NCBI GenBank assembly: GCA_947454235.1
Contig: CANGIY010000002.1
Coordinates: 248,001-312,000 of the forward strand
Source: Chitinophagaceae bacterium
GTDB lineage: Bacteria > Bacteroidota > Bacteroidia > Chitinophagales > Chitinophagaceae
Length of the DNA stretch: 64,000 bases
Direction: 5' to 3'
The translations under genes were made by a program, and so were the position numbers. The notes below the pieces were generated by a model. That model was given only the letters and a program-made list of their open reading frames with translations, was not told the DNA's origin and ran no database searches. Positions 48,042 to 57,552 of this stretch are shown piece after piece. Within the stretch, counting starts at the first letter, position 1; each line of letters starts with the position of its first letter.

Positions 48042-50168
48042 ATGATGTTACTATATCCTTCCAATGCCGAAGAAGCTTTGGAATTCAATAAGGTAAAACA
48101 GTTACTTGTTGGTAAATGCCGCACAGATATTGCCCGTGAAAAGGCAGCTTCTATCCGCATACATACCAATAAAGACCACATGCAGCGCGAACTGGAACAA
48201 ACCCATGAATTCAAAATGGTGTTACAATCCGGCGACCAATTCCCCAACGATTTTACCCGCAACATAACGCGTGAAATAAAGCTATTGGGCATAGCAGGTA
48301 GCGTACTTTCGGCCGACCAGCTTTTAGACATGATGAAGCTGTCATTGAACATGCGCGACATTCTCGTATGGTTCAAAAAGCAAAACGACCTGTTCCCGCA
48401 CTTGCAGGGCATCTGCAATAAAATTGTGTATGAAAAAGCCATCGTTGAACTCATCAGCAGCGTAATTGACGACACCGGAACCATCAAAGACACTGCTTCA
48501 AAAGACTTGATGGCGATTCGCACCGAACTAGGAAGAGCGCGCCATGCATGCAGAAGGATATTTGAAAACGTTTTAAAAAAATTAGGTAAGGCTGGCTACC
48601 TCGCTGATATAGGCGAAAGCTTTTTTAACGGGCGCCGTACAGCGGCAGTACTTGCCGAATACAAACGCATTGTAAAGGGTATACACCATGGTGAAAGTGA
48701 CACTCAAAAAACGGTGTTCATTGAACCAGAGGAAACAATAGACCTCAACAACGAAATTTTCTCACTCGAGCGTGAAGAGCAACGCGAAATTCACCGCATA
48801 CTGGTACAAACAACAGCATCGCTTTCAGCATACCAACACCACCTCGACGGCTACTATTACATCAGCGGTATTTTCGATTTCATTAGGGCAAAAGGCTTAC
48901 TGGCAATAGACATGGATGCCAATATGCCTGCGATCAGCCCCCACCCCGGCACTCAGTTAATTAAGGCATATCACCCGCTGCTGTACCTTAAAAATAAATC
49001 GCTGCAAAAACCAATTGTTCCCCTCAACCTTTTGCTCGACCGAGCCAACAGAATACTCATCATCAGCGGCCCAAATGCCGGTGGTAAGACAGTATCCATG
49101 AAAACTGTGGGTTTGCTGCAACTGATGGCACAAGCCGGCATGCTGATACCTGCTGCTCCAAATTCTGAGGTAGGTATTTTCAAGCAAATCATGGTGCAGA
49201 TAGGTGATACACAATCTATTGAACATGAATTAAGTACCTACAGTGCCCACCTGCGCGACATGAAGTATTTCATGGATTTTGCGAACGGTAAAACACTGTT
49301 TTTTATCGATGAACTAGGTAGCGGCTCTGACCCTAACTTAGGAGGCGCATTCGCGGAAGCGATCGTTGAAGACCTGGCTGCAAAACACGCCTTGGGTATC
49401 ATCACCACACACTACCTCAACCTAAAAGTAATGGCAGGCAAAGTACGTGGTATTTTCAATGGTGCTATGGCATTTGATGAAGATAAACTCGAACCATTGT
49501 ACCAACTGACTGTAGGTAAGCCTGGTAGCTCGTACACATTTGCTATTGCACAAAGAAGTGGACTGCCCAATAAAGTAATTGAAAGAGCGAAGGAACTAAC
49601 TCAAAGGGAGCACTTCAAACTCGATAAAATGTTGCTGCAAACCGAACAACAATCTGTTCGTTTGTCAGATAAAGAAAAAGAACTCGATAGACTTTTAAAG
49701 GAAAACGAGCGACTTAAAAAGCAGTTTGAAGAACTCACCGACAAAGAAAAATTGCGCCAACAACGCACTACCCTTCAACTTCAAAACAAAATCAAGAAGG
49801 AAGAACTGGACTATTTGCGCGACACTGAGCGCAAGTTCAAACAGATTATACACGACTGGAAAAAGGCTGAAAACAAACAGGAAGTGATTAAAACCGCTGA
49901 AAACTTGCTGTTCAAACGCAAACAAATTGACCAGAACGTTGCTGCAGCTAAAAAGGCCGATAAACTCTATGAAACCTCTGCAGGCATACCAAAAGTAGGC
50001 GACCTTGTACGACATAAATCCAATCATCAGGTAGGCACACTCACCGAATTAAAAGACAAAAAAGCGGTGGTTAAAATCGGCAACCTTCCGTTTACATTTA
50101 ACCTCGATGATTTGGTTTTGGTTCATATTAAGAATGCAAACGACGGAAAAGGCAAACAAAAAAAGTAG
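48042..50168 (+). CDS. MutS2 family protein lacking the Smr domain (708 aa)
   Basis: MutS2 proteins act on recombination intermediates or stalled ribosomes rather than in mismatch repair. The core helical domain (residues 1-320) leads into the ABC-type ATPase: Walker A ISGPNAGGKTVSMKTVG near 345, the signature HELSTYSAHLRDMKYFM, and Walker B TLFFIDELGSGSDPNLGG. A long coiled coil with Lys/Glu/Gln follows (~520-640), then a short KOW-like beta segment (VGTLTELKDKKAVVKIG). There it ends: the C-terminal Smr nuclease domain seen in many MutS2 is absent. ATG 48042 and 48045 are adjacent, and the choice is immaterial. Confidence 0.92.
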   Translation: MMLLYPSNAEEALEFNKVKQLLVGKCRTDIAREKAASIRIHTNKDHMQRELEQTHEFKMVLQSGDQFPNDFTRNITREIKLLGIAGSVLSADQLLDMMKLSLNMRDILVWFKKQNDLFPHLQGICNKIVYEKAIVELISSVIDDTGTIKDTASKDLMAIRTELGRARHACRRIFENVLKKLGKAGYLADIGESFFNGRRTAAVLAEYKRIVKGIHHGESDTQKTVFIEPEETIDLNNEIFSLEREEQREIHRILVQTTASLSAYQHHLDGYYYISGIFDFIRAKGLLAIDMDANMPAISPHPGTQLIKAYHPLLYLKNKSLQKPIVPLNLLLDRANRILIISGPNAGGKTVSMKTVGLLQLMAQAGMLIPAAPNSEVGIFKQIMVQIGDTQSIEHELSTYSAHLRDMKYFMDFANGKTLFFIDELGSGSDPNLGGAFAEAIVEDLAAKHALGIITTHYLNLKVMAGKVRGIFNGAMAFDEDKLEPLYQLTVGKPGSSYTFAIAQRSGLPNKVIERAKELTQREHFKLDKMLLQTEQQSVRLSDKEKELDRLLKENERLKKQFEELTDKEKLRQQRTTLQLQNKIKKEELDYLRDTERKFKQIIHDWKKAENKQEVIKTAENLLFKRKQIDQNVAAAKKADKLYETSAGIPKVGDLVRHKSNHQVGTLTELKDKKAVVKIGNLPFTFNLDDLVLVHIKNANDGKGKQKK

Positions 50169-50197
50169 GCATCCTTCGTTCGCTTTTTTCCTAAAAA

Positions 50198-50226
50198 TTG
50201 AAATTGCCACTCGCCGCCTAATTTTG
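50198..50226 (+). promoter_or_regulatory. Promoter of the GT4 gene (TTG-18-TAATTTTG)
   Basis: TTG at 50198-50200 and TAATTTTG at 50219-50226 with an 18-base gap. The ATG at 50262 is 36 bases downstream. Confidence 0.65.
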
Positions 50227-50261
50227 AGTAACTTAGTACCAAACAACAATTGTCCCGAGTA

Positions 50262-51509
50262 ATGCAGGGCTTACATATTTTCTGCTTTCCGTCGTTTTAT
50301 CCATACGAATATCCCGGCATGTCGGGAGCCGGAATATTCATGCACAGGCAGTTTAAGGCATTGCAGGAATTAGGTGCTAAAATCACTGTCGTTGTTCCTG
50401 TGGAAGATCACCCACCATTTCCTCTTTCAATACTACATGCCGATTGGAGTCAGGCACAAAAAATGAACTACCCCGCCGAGCGAGAGTATGACACTGTTCT
50501 TGTACTGCATCCTCGTATCAGCAACCCCAAGCCGGGCAAAATATTCAGGAAAAACTACGAACAGCGGTTCATTGATGACTTAGCGCGATACTTCACCGAT
50601 AAAAAGCTAATCACCACACCAAATAAAACTATATTCTTCGCTCAGTGGATGCCTTCGGCATACAAGGTGACAAAACTCGCAAAACGCCTAAATGTAAAGA
50701 CAGCAACAATGCTAATTGGCGACGATGTCAACGTGTGGCCATTCGCATCCGATACTAACAAGCAACAGTTTGTAGAAGGTTGGCGTTCTACCGATTTAAG
50801 ACTATCAGTAGCCAATTACCTGGCAGAACAAGCCAATAAAATTGTTGGCGATGCGCTCCCATACCATAGCATCTACCGCGGTACAGATACCAGTATTTTC
50901 AAACCCGTGGGCGCTATTGAAAAACAGGCGCTTAGAAGTAAATTAGGTTTCAACACTGAGACACCTCTGATACTATGTATAGGCACTGCAATTGTAGCCA
51001 AGGGTTGGCTCAATTTATTGGAGGCTTTAAAAGACATAGCGGCACAAGGCATAGCTTTTAAGCTTGTTTGCATTTATTCTGGAGAAAATAATATTAACAT
51101 TATTGAAGAAGCAACAACAAGAAATGCCAACGAATACATTATAGATATTGGCGAAGTGCCCAGCAAAGATATAGCCCAGTACATGCAAGCGGCTGATGTT
51201 TTTTGCCTTCCTTCTCATCGTGAGGGAATAGCCAACGCAGTTGTTGAGGCTATGGCATGTGGACTGCCCGTTGTCACGACCAACATTTGCGGACACCCGG
51301 AGCTAGTTGCAAATGAAGAAATAGGGCTGCTGATACCCATGCAAAATATCGAAGCACTTACGGATAAAATTAAGATTTTACTCAAAGATAAAAACCTTCG
51401 TGCATCCATTGGGGCTAATGCCGCCAACTATATCAAAAACGTTTGGGGGAATACACTTACGAACAACCGGAAACTCCTAGACTTGTTTGAAAGGCTGTGC
51501 AGCGACTAG
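50262..51509 (+). CDS. GT4-family glycosyltransferase (415 aa)
   Basis: A GT-B-fold enzyme that moves a sugar from a nucleotide donor to a glycan, most likely for surface or exported polysaccharide. An N-terminal domain (GLHIFCFPSFYPYEYPGMSG, with the GAGIF loop) is followed by the GT4 domain. That domain has PLILCIGTAIVAKGWLNLLE and the EX7E motif in HREGIANAVVEAMACGLPVV. ATG 50262 is preferred over TTG 50250, which starts 12 bases earlier. Its stop overlaps the convergent asnB stop within one ctag at 51506-51509. Acceptor and donor unknown. Confidence 0.9.
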   Translation: MQGLHIFCFPSFYPYEYPGMSGAGIFMHRQFKALQELGAKITVVVPVEDHPPFPLSILHADWSQAQKMNYPAEREYDTVLVLHPRISNPKPGKIFRKNYEQRFIDDLARYFTDKKLITTPNKTIFFAQWMPSAYKVTKLAKRLNVKTATMLIGDDVNVWPFASDTNKQQFVEGWRSTDLRLSVANYLAEQANKIVGDALPYHSIYRGTDTSIFKPVGAIEKQALRSKLGFNTETPLILCIGTAIVAKGWLNLLEALKDIAAQGIAFKLVCIYSGENNINIIEEATTRNANEYIIDIGEVPSKDIAQYMQAADVFCLPSHREGIANAVVEAMACGLPVVTTNICGHPELVANEEIGLLIPMQNIEALTDKIKILLKDKNLRASIGANAANYIKNVWGNTLTNNRKLLDLFERLCSD

Positions 51510-53353
51510 TTATCGCCAAAACAGCCGAGGAATACCAATGCATAAATAATATCGCTCCTATACCCTGAAAGGTTACCGGATATTTTAGTAATCATTTCTT
51601 CATTCAAATACGGTATTCGCCCCGCTTTTACCAATTGGGCTCTCACATAACTAATTGATTTTTCATCACTTTCAAGCCACGACTTAAGCGGCGAGTTAAA
51701 GCCGGTTTTCTTTCTGTAAGCGAGTTCTTTTCCAAGTTTCTTTTCAAGCAAATCACGAACAATTAATTTACCAACTCCATTTTGTCTTTTTAATGCGCCG
51801 GGCACTCTGAATGCGAACTCAACCATTCTGTGATCTAAAAATGGCACCCTACCCTCTATTCCATTCATCATGGTCATGCGATCGGCCTTGGTAAGCATCT
51901 CATTAATCAATGTCGTTTTCATATCAACATACAACAACTGATTAAGGCGATCAATGTCGCTCCTGGAATCAAACAGACGATCTACATTTCTAATGTATCG
52001 CTGCATTTCAACTTTGCTTTTAAACTCATTTGAAAACAACGACTGAACATCAAAGCTGGCATCAAATGCTACTTTTGAACTAAAAATCTGCCCCTTTGTC
52101 TTCAATAATTCCTTGCGCAATGTTTCCAGCCCTTTATTACCGGTTGCTATTGCTCCAATTTTTAGAACAGTGTTTTGTAATAGTTGAGGAATTAATTTAA
52201 AAAATCCTGGATACTGCGCAAAATCGTGTCTGTTGTAACCACCAAAAAGTTCATCACTGCCATCACCGCTTAATACAACCTTTACATGCTGTCGCGCCAT
52301 TTTAGATATACGCCCAAGCGACAAAGAACTTTTGTCGGCATAAGGTTGATCCATATTGACGAACTGATTTTCAAAATCATCAAAGAAATTGCTGGTGAGT
52401 TGGTACGAATGGTGCGTCGTTTTAAGTCGTGCAGCCGTCATTGACGCAATAATATCTTCATCTTCATCAGCACCCGGAAACGCAGCAGTAAATGTATTTA
52501 TACCGGGGTGGCTCTCGACAGCAAATGCTGTAATGAGCGAAGAGTCAACTCCTGCAGATAAGAAAGTACCAACCGGAACATCTGCTATCAGATGGTCTTT
52601 TACAACGGTCGCAAACAATGCTTCCAGTTCCTCGTCAAATTTCTTTTTATCGTACGAGTAGTTGGTGCATAGCGGTATATCATAATATCGGCTGAATTTT
52701 GCTTTTCCTTGTTGATATTCAAGATAATGCCCTGGCTCCAAACATTTTATTTCATTGTAGTATGAATCAGGACCGGGAATTGTACCGTATGTAAAATACT
52801 CAAATACCGATGTTAAATCACGAGTATAACTACCGAAACCTGAATGAGTCAAAGGCTTTACCTCCGAAGCAAACAGGAAACAATTGTTTTGAATGGTATA
52901 ATAAAGTGGTTTAATGCCTATTCTGTCTCTTGCAACTATTAACTTATCTCGTGAAGAATCGTAAATAGCAAAAGCAAACATACCAGTAAGGCGTTCGAGC
53001 ACTTTACCAATATTATCTCTGTTCTCTTCGTATAAATGTAAAATTACCTCGCAATCAGAATGGCTTGCAAACTGGTGCCTTTTCTCCAAATCGGCTCTAA
53101 CTTCAAGGTAATTATAAATTTCGCCGTTGCACACCAACACAACAGTGTTATCTTCGTTGTACATAGGCTGGTTGCCGGCAGCACTTAAATCAATAATCGA
53201 TAATCTGGCATGTGTTAACCCTACATTGTCGCCTACATAAAACCCTTTACCGTCTGGTCCTCTATGGGTCAAAGCCCCTACCAGATTCTCAAGTATCAAA
53301 CGTCGCTTTTCAACTTCAAAACCTCCACCAATAAAACCGGCAATTCCACACAT
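51506..53353 (-). CDS. asnB: Asparagine synthase, glutamine-hydrolysing (615 aa)
   Basis: AsnB amidates aspartate using glutamine and ATP. The N-terminal class II glutaminase begins MCGIAGFIGG with catalytic Cys2, plus LVCNGEIYNYLEVRADLEK. The synthetase domain has the ATP PP-loop FLSAGVDSSLITAF and VVLSGDGSDELFGGYNRHDF. Proteins of this subfamily are often found in polysaccharide or amide-transfer clusters. The convergent glycosyltransferase neighbour is consistent with that, but a plain biosynthetic role is equally possible. A TAGTTTTG element lies 70 bases upstream of the ATG. Confidence 0.93.
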   Translation of the reverse strand: MCGIAGFIGGGFEVEKRRLILENLVGALTHRGPDGKGFYVGDNVGLTHARLSIIDLSAAGNQPMYNEDNTVVLVCNGEIYNYLEVRADLEKRHQFASHSDCEVILHLYEENRDNIGKVLERLTGMFAFAIYDSSRDKLIVARDRIGIKPLYYTIQNNCFLFASEVKPLTHSGFGSYTRDLTSVFEYFTYGTIPGPDSYYNEIKCLEPGHYLEYQQGKAKFSRYYDIPLCTNYSYDKKKFDEELEALFATVVKDHLIADVPVGTFLSAGVDSSLITAFAVESHPGINTFTAAFPGADEDEDIIASMTAARLKTTHHSYQLTSNFFDDFENQFVNMDQPYADKSSLSLGRISKMARQHVKVVLSGDGSDELFGGYNRHDFAQYPGFFKLIPQLLQNTVLKIGAIATGNKGLETLRKELLKTKGQIFSSKVAFDASFDVQSLFSNEFKSKVEMQRYIRNVDRLFDSRSDIDRLNQLLYVDMKTTLINEMLTKADRMTMMNGIEGRVPFLDHRMVEFAFRVPGALKRQNGVGKLIVRDLLEKKLGKELAYRKKTGFNSPLKSWLESDEKSISYVRAQLVKAGRIPYLNEEMITKISGNLSGYRSDIIYALVFLGCFGDN

Positions 53354-53423
53354 AACTTTTCACTTTAATTTAAATGAGCAACCGCAATCAGCTGGCTTAG
53401 CTATTTTCGCCTGTTGTTATAGG

Positions 53424-53431
53424 CAAAACTA
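53424..53431 (-). promoter_or_regulatory. -7 promoter candidate TAGTTTTG for asnB
   Basis: Minus-strand TAnnTTTG match about 70 bases before the asnB ATG. No correctly spaced -33 was found. Confidence 0.4.
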
Positions 53432-53574
53432 AACGATTTAGCCAAGGTTTTTGAGTAAAACTAAAACATAGAAACGACGACAAATTCAGTTAGATATTTC
53501 CAAACCCGTTTACATTTAAATCAAAAGCAGCTACCCCGAAAACGAAATAGCTGCTTTCAAAAACAAAATTTTCC

Positions 53575-55596
53575 TTATATTTTCTCAAATCGAATTGAGG
53601 TAATATTTTGTCCGTTTTGTGCTTTTAAGATATAGATTCCTGGTGCATAGTTCGCCATATTTACGTGGAAACTATTTTCTCCCTGATGTACGTCTTTAAC
53701 CGATTCAGCAAATACTTTACCATCAACACCCACGATGCTTAGGGTTATTTGCCCGTCTGCAATTGTAGTTAAATTGATATTCAAATCGGTTTGTACTGGA
53801 TTTGGAAAAACGTTTAACGCCTTCACCAATACTACCTGTGGCACATCTAAATGCGAATAAGTTACGGTAGCACTATCAGAAATACCAAGACCTTGATTGT
53901 AGTAGGCGCCCGATGGTGTACTTTGTAGTTTCACAGGGCGAACCATATAAAATTTCAGACCATCAGCACCTGTAGTATCCTGATAAGTTGTACCTGTTAC
54001 GTACGTCCGATTCAATATTTTGTATTCACCATATTCGCCTGTATCGCTGCGATAAACATAGTAGCCTATTACTCCGGCATCAGGCGAAGCAGTCCATGAA
54101 ATAGTAGCACCATGACGAGAAGTTGGGGTAATTACTAAGTTAGAAGCGCGTTTAATATAATCTTGACGTAACGATAAGTCGCCCATAAGTGCTTGGTGAA
54201 CCCATTGTTGCATACCATAAATATTAGGCGGTCCATAAAGGTTTCCATCGTTATTTTGAGACAACCACGCACCGTAGCCAATGTTTTCACCTAATGCCAT
54301 GTGGTGAAAGAACCAGTAAGGACGACCAGCCCAACAGTTAGTAAGAATAGGCGTAGGCGAACATAACGGAGCTCTTAAGAAGCTGTTTGTAACATTCCAG
54401 TCTCCAAAATAACTGCCAAAAAGCATGGTGAATATACCATCAACTCCTGCCGCTGCGAAAGAATCGGTAGTACCAACACCACCCGCGCCTTGGTACCACC
54501 CACCACCGCAGCCGTACGACCATAAATAACTACCTGTGTACAACGATCTGAAATACGGAGCAACTGCAAAACTATCCCGACTCAATAATGGCGGGAAATT
54601 CCTCCAGCCGCATGATGCAAAAGCTTCATAATATGTTGCTGTGCCCGAAGTCTGGCTCAATACTCCAAAATTATCATTGATGATAGCACGACGCCTGATG
54701 TTCAATGAATCCATTTTAAACTGATGGGCACGATCGAAATAATTGATCATTCTTGTGGCCTCAGAAGTTGAGAATGCAGGCATGTTCGACAAATCAATTC
54801 TGCTTATTTGCAATGGAGCAAAAGACGTAATCACTTTCTGATCCCATTTCCCATCTCCAATTCTGTTCTTGTTAAGATCTGAACTGGCAACAGTATCATT
54901 AATAGTAACATCGGTAAATGTTGCAGTAATCTGAGCGTAGTAAACATCAGCCGGCCAAGCACCTAAATGGTCGGGGTGGCCATCGGGGTTGAGATCACCG
55001 CTGTACGGAACCGCAACATGCCCAACAATTTGTACTGCTTTCAAATTAGGGTAACGATTGTAATCTCTTATCACAAGCCCACGAACACCTGTATCTTTCA
55101 TACTTGGGCTAATATCGTGGCGCAACACCTGCCAGCCATCAGCACTTAAATCTTTCATGTAGGTGTGTAATGCCGCTGAACATGAATCGGCAATCATACT
55201 ATCAACCATCAACACAATGGCACCTTTAGTAAATGTAGCCGGACACTTAATGCCCGCATATATATAGCCATGGCCTACCCAGCGGCTTGCTCCATTTTGA
55301 TACTGACTTACAATTCGATATTCATACGCTGAATCTGCAATCACTGCGTTGTCAATGTAAGTACTGTCACTGGCATGCAACACCGCCAAAGAACCCGATG
55401 TCCAATAGAGTTGATTCTTGGGCTTTTTATACAAAAAGAAAGTAGTTGTATCAGGTCGCTTTTTCCATTCCAGCGTAATACGAGGAGGGGAAACTTGAAC
55501 TCTTGCTGAAAGTTCTACAGCAAAATCTTCGCATACTTGAGCTTTTGTTTCAGCGAAACCCAATAACGCTAATGCAAGTGTAAAAAGTTTTCTCAA
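53575..55596 (-). CDS. Secreted T9SS protein, possible gingipain-like (C25) fold with Fn3 (673 aa)
   Basis: The start is TTG (MRKLFTLALALLGFAETKAQ gives a clear signal peptide); no in-frame ATG is nearby upstream. A beta-rich N-domain (~20-115) precedes a ~350-residue domain. That domain resembles peptidase C25: NLKAVQIVGHVAVPYSGDL, HLGAWPADVYYAQI, LQISRIDLSNMP and a Cys in LWSYGCGGGWYQGAGG (residue ~363). A catalytic His was not identified with confidence. An Fn3 module spans ~482-570 (ATISWTASPDAGVIGYYVYR). The C-terminal ~75 residues are a T9SS type A sorting domain (LNVFPNPVQTDLNINL ... APGIYILKA). Expected location is outside the cell. A TACCTTTA element at 55614-55621 could be its promoter. 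Confidence 0.82.
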   Translation of the reverse strand: MRKLFTLALALLGFAETKAQVCEDFAVELSARVQVSPPRITLEWKKRPDTTTFFLYKKPKNQLYWTSGSLAVLHASDSTYIDNAVIADSAYEYRIVSQYQNGASRWVGHGYIYAGIKCPATFTKGAIVLMVDSMIADSCSAALHTYMKDLSADGWQVLRHDISPSMKDTGVRGLVIRDYNRYPNLKAVQIVGHVAVPYSGDLNPDGHPDHLGAWPADVYYAQITATFTDVTINDTVASSDLNKNRIGDGKWDQKVITSFAPLQISRIDLSNMPAFSTSEATRMINYFDRAHQFKMDSLNIRRRAIINDNFGVLSQTSGTATYYEAFASCGWRNFPPLLSRDSFAVAPYFRSLYTGSYLWSYGCGGGWYQGAGGVGTTDSFAAAGVDGIFTMLFGSYFGDWNVTNSFLRAPLCSPTPILTNCWAGRPYWFFHHMALGENIGYGAWLSQNNDGNLYGPPNIYGMQQWVHQALMGDLSLRQDYIKRASNLVITPTSRHGATISWTASPDAGVIGYYVYRSDTGEYGEYKILNRTYVTGTTYQDTTGADGLKFYMVRPVKLQSTPSGAYYNQGLGISDSATVTYSHLDVPQVVLVKALNVFPNPVQTDLNINLTTIADGQITLSIVGVDGKVFAESVKDVHQGENSFHVNMANYAPGIYILKAQNGQNITSIRFEKI

Positions 55597-55774
55597 TGTC
55601 TGAATATTTGGTTTAAAGGTAGCAAAATGACTTCAAAAAAATACCGACTATTACATAAATAAAATTGGTATAAATTATTTTTCAAACACAATAAGTCTTA
55701 CTCCCTCTTTAAAAGCCATGCTAGTTCAGGTTTAAACTTACTGAGCGTCTGATAATAGTGTAACTCCCCCATTT

Positions 55775-56509
55775 TTATTTGCGAAATTCTGGTGGGCATT
55801 GGTCTATTGAGAATGGATTCTGGAATACCATACCCTCATAGATATTCGCTTCTACGGGCAAATCACTCATTGGAGGCTTTCCAATTACAATTTCTGGTTT
55901 CTCATCTTCTTTATTTGTGGTCTTCGTCAGGTCGCCTGCAGTTTTCTGAATTTCGAAGCTTTTTGTCACGCTTCTTAGTTGCTCAAATGCTTTAATAATT
56001 TTTAAAAGCTGTGGCAACAGTTTTAATCGTTTTTCCGGTGTGCTTAGCTGAATTTCCTGTTGCAACTCAACAATGTTTTTTTCCACAAACTTGGTTGCAT
56101 TGAGCGTTGAAACACCCGACTCAGGGGAATTGACGGCGTTCAAATCGCTGATCTTTTGTAACAAGGCTTCAAAAAAGGGCTTGTAAAAATGTAACAAATA
56201 CTCCTGTTCATTGTCATTTTCTAAGCCTATTTCCTTACAATATTCAATGATGTGTTCGGCAATAAATTCTAGTTGTTTCGTAGCCAATTTTGATTGCTCA
56301 ACAAAAGATTCATATTGCTCCAAAAACGAAAAAAACCGCGATTTATGCGTTTCAATGAAGCCACACACAGTACTGAAGATGCGCATGGCATCATAATCTT
56401 GCTCGAAAATTCCAGCAGTTTTATTGTCTAGAAAAACTTTGAAGCAATGTTCGTTTAATTTGTCGTTGGCTGACGTAATCAGCGCGTTCATTTCAGATAG
56501 ATGATTCAT
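55775..56509 (-). CDS. Uncharacterised helical cytoplasmic protein (244 aa)
   Basis: I do not recognise this family. ATG 56509 is chosen (an ATG seven codons upstream is also possible). The sequence is mostly helical and acidic, without signal peptide or membrane segment: NALITSANDKLNEHCFKVFL, SKLATKQLEFIAEHIIEYCK and QLSTPEKRLKLLPQLLKII. A Pro-rich, probably unstructured stretch precedes a short C-terminal motif NPFSIDQCPPEFRK. It sits between a T9SS gene and a divergent esterase gene; the intergenic space offers no clue to function. Confidence 0.6.
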   Translation of the reverse strand: MNHLSEMNALITSANDKLNEHCFKVFLDNKTAGIFEQDYDAMRIFSTVCGFIETHKSRFFSFLEQYESFVEQSKLATKQLEFIAEHIIEYCKEIGLENDNEQEYLLHFYKPFFEALLQKISDLNAVNSPESGVSTLNATKFVEKNIVELQQEIQLSTPEKRLKLLPQLLKIIKAFEQLRSVTKSFEIQKTAGDLTKTTNKEDEKPEIVIGKPPMSDLPVEANIYEGMVFQNPFSIDQCPPEFRK

Positions 56510-56628
56510 AGGATATATTTTGAAACACAAAGCTACACCCGAACCTTCCCATTTGATTCATACAGGTGGATAAGTCGCATTTCAACAAAATAAAACAAAC
56601 CAAAAATGCGTTAAACTGTAAATATTTT

Positions 56629-57486
56629 ATGAACCGCACCATAACCCTCACCATAGCCCTATCAGCTATTATTTTCACTGTTAGTTGTAGCAAGAAACAC
56701 ACAACTCCCCTTGTTGTAACATCCGATTCAGTGCATTTAGATAAACTACACAATCAGCTTTACGGAACCGATTCGGTGTACCAGATTATGGATATTTTAT
56801 ATCACCCTAATTCCGACAATTCCAGACCATTGATTATTCTAATTCATGGTGGCTCGTGGGTAAGGGGCAGTAAAGATGATTTTAGCTACACCGGCGTAGA
56901 TACTTTCTTTGCACAAAACGGCTATGTTGTTGCGTCAATCAATTTTAGACTTTTTAATACTTTTACATACACCAATGAAATTGAAGATATTGGTAATGCT
57001 ATTAATTACCTGATAACTAATGCTGCTACGTGGCATATTGACACTAATAGAATAAGTTTACTAGGCAGAAGTTCCGGCGCTCATTTGGCAATGCTGTATG
57101 GGTACAAAATGAACGTGGGAATGAAAATAAAATCAATTGTTGACTGCTACGGACCGACAGACCTCACTGACACTTCAATACGCAAACGCTCATTTGACTC
57201 AAGTGTCTCCTACGTTTTTGGCGACTACACCGCAAACCAATTAAATTGGCGCAACAACAGCCCATCGTATTTTGCAGGTGCAGCGATTCCCACTTTAATT
57301 ATGCATGGAACTACCGATACCTTAGTACCATTTACACAAGCTAAGTTATTGGCCGATTCATTAATTGCAAAAAACGTACCCTGTACCTTCATACCCTGGG
57401 AAAACAGCGGGCATAACTGGAACGCCGATTACTGGACCCGGGACCGAAATACTGTGCTTGCTTTCGTAAATAAATACGGCAAATAG
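56629..57486 (+). CDS. Lipoprotein alpha/beta-hydrolase, esterase-like (285 aa)
   Basis: The ATG at 56629 gives a lipoprotein signal (TIALSAIIFTVSC, lipobox Cys); an upstream GTG in the same frame was rejected. The BD-FAE/carboxylesterase pattern is complete. The oxyanion-hole motif is ILIHGGSWVRG, the nucleophile elbow GRSSGAH with Ser, the acid MHGTTDTLVPF with Asp, and His in WENSGHNW. Such enzymes hydrolyse acyl or feruloyl esters; substrate unknown. It is probably anchored in the envelope and transcribed alone. Confidence 0.9.
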   Translation: MNRTITLTIALSAIIFTVSCSKKHTTPLVVTSDSVHLDKLHNQLYGTDSVYQIMDILYHPNSDNSRPLIILIHGGSWVRGSKDDFSYTGVDTFFAQNGYVVASINFRLFNTFTYTNEIEDIGNAINYLITNAATWHIDTNRISLLGRSSGAHLAMLYGYKMNVGMKIKSIVDCYGPTDLTDTSIRKRSFDSSVSYVFGDYTANQLNWRNNSPSYFAGAAIPTLIMHGTTDTLVPFTQAKLLADSLIAKNVPCTFIPWENSGHNWNADYWTRDRNTVLAFVNKYGK

Positions 57487-57489
57487 TAG

Positions 57490-57534
57490 CAAAAAAAGGT
57501 GGGCAATCTCACCTTCGAGACGCCCACTCTTTGC
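57490..57534 (-). terminator. Terminator of the ABC/GntR operon
   Basis: Stem gtgggc/gcccac with an inner tctc/gaga pair, followed by seven T on the minus strand. It is 19 bases after the stop at 57553 and also follows the convergent esterase gene. Confidence 0.75.
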
Positions 57535-57552
57535 ACTTCAACACATACTTAA

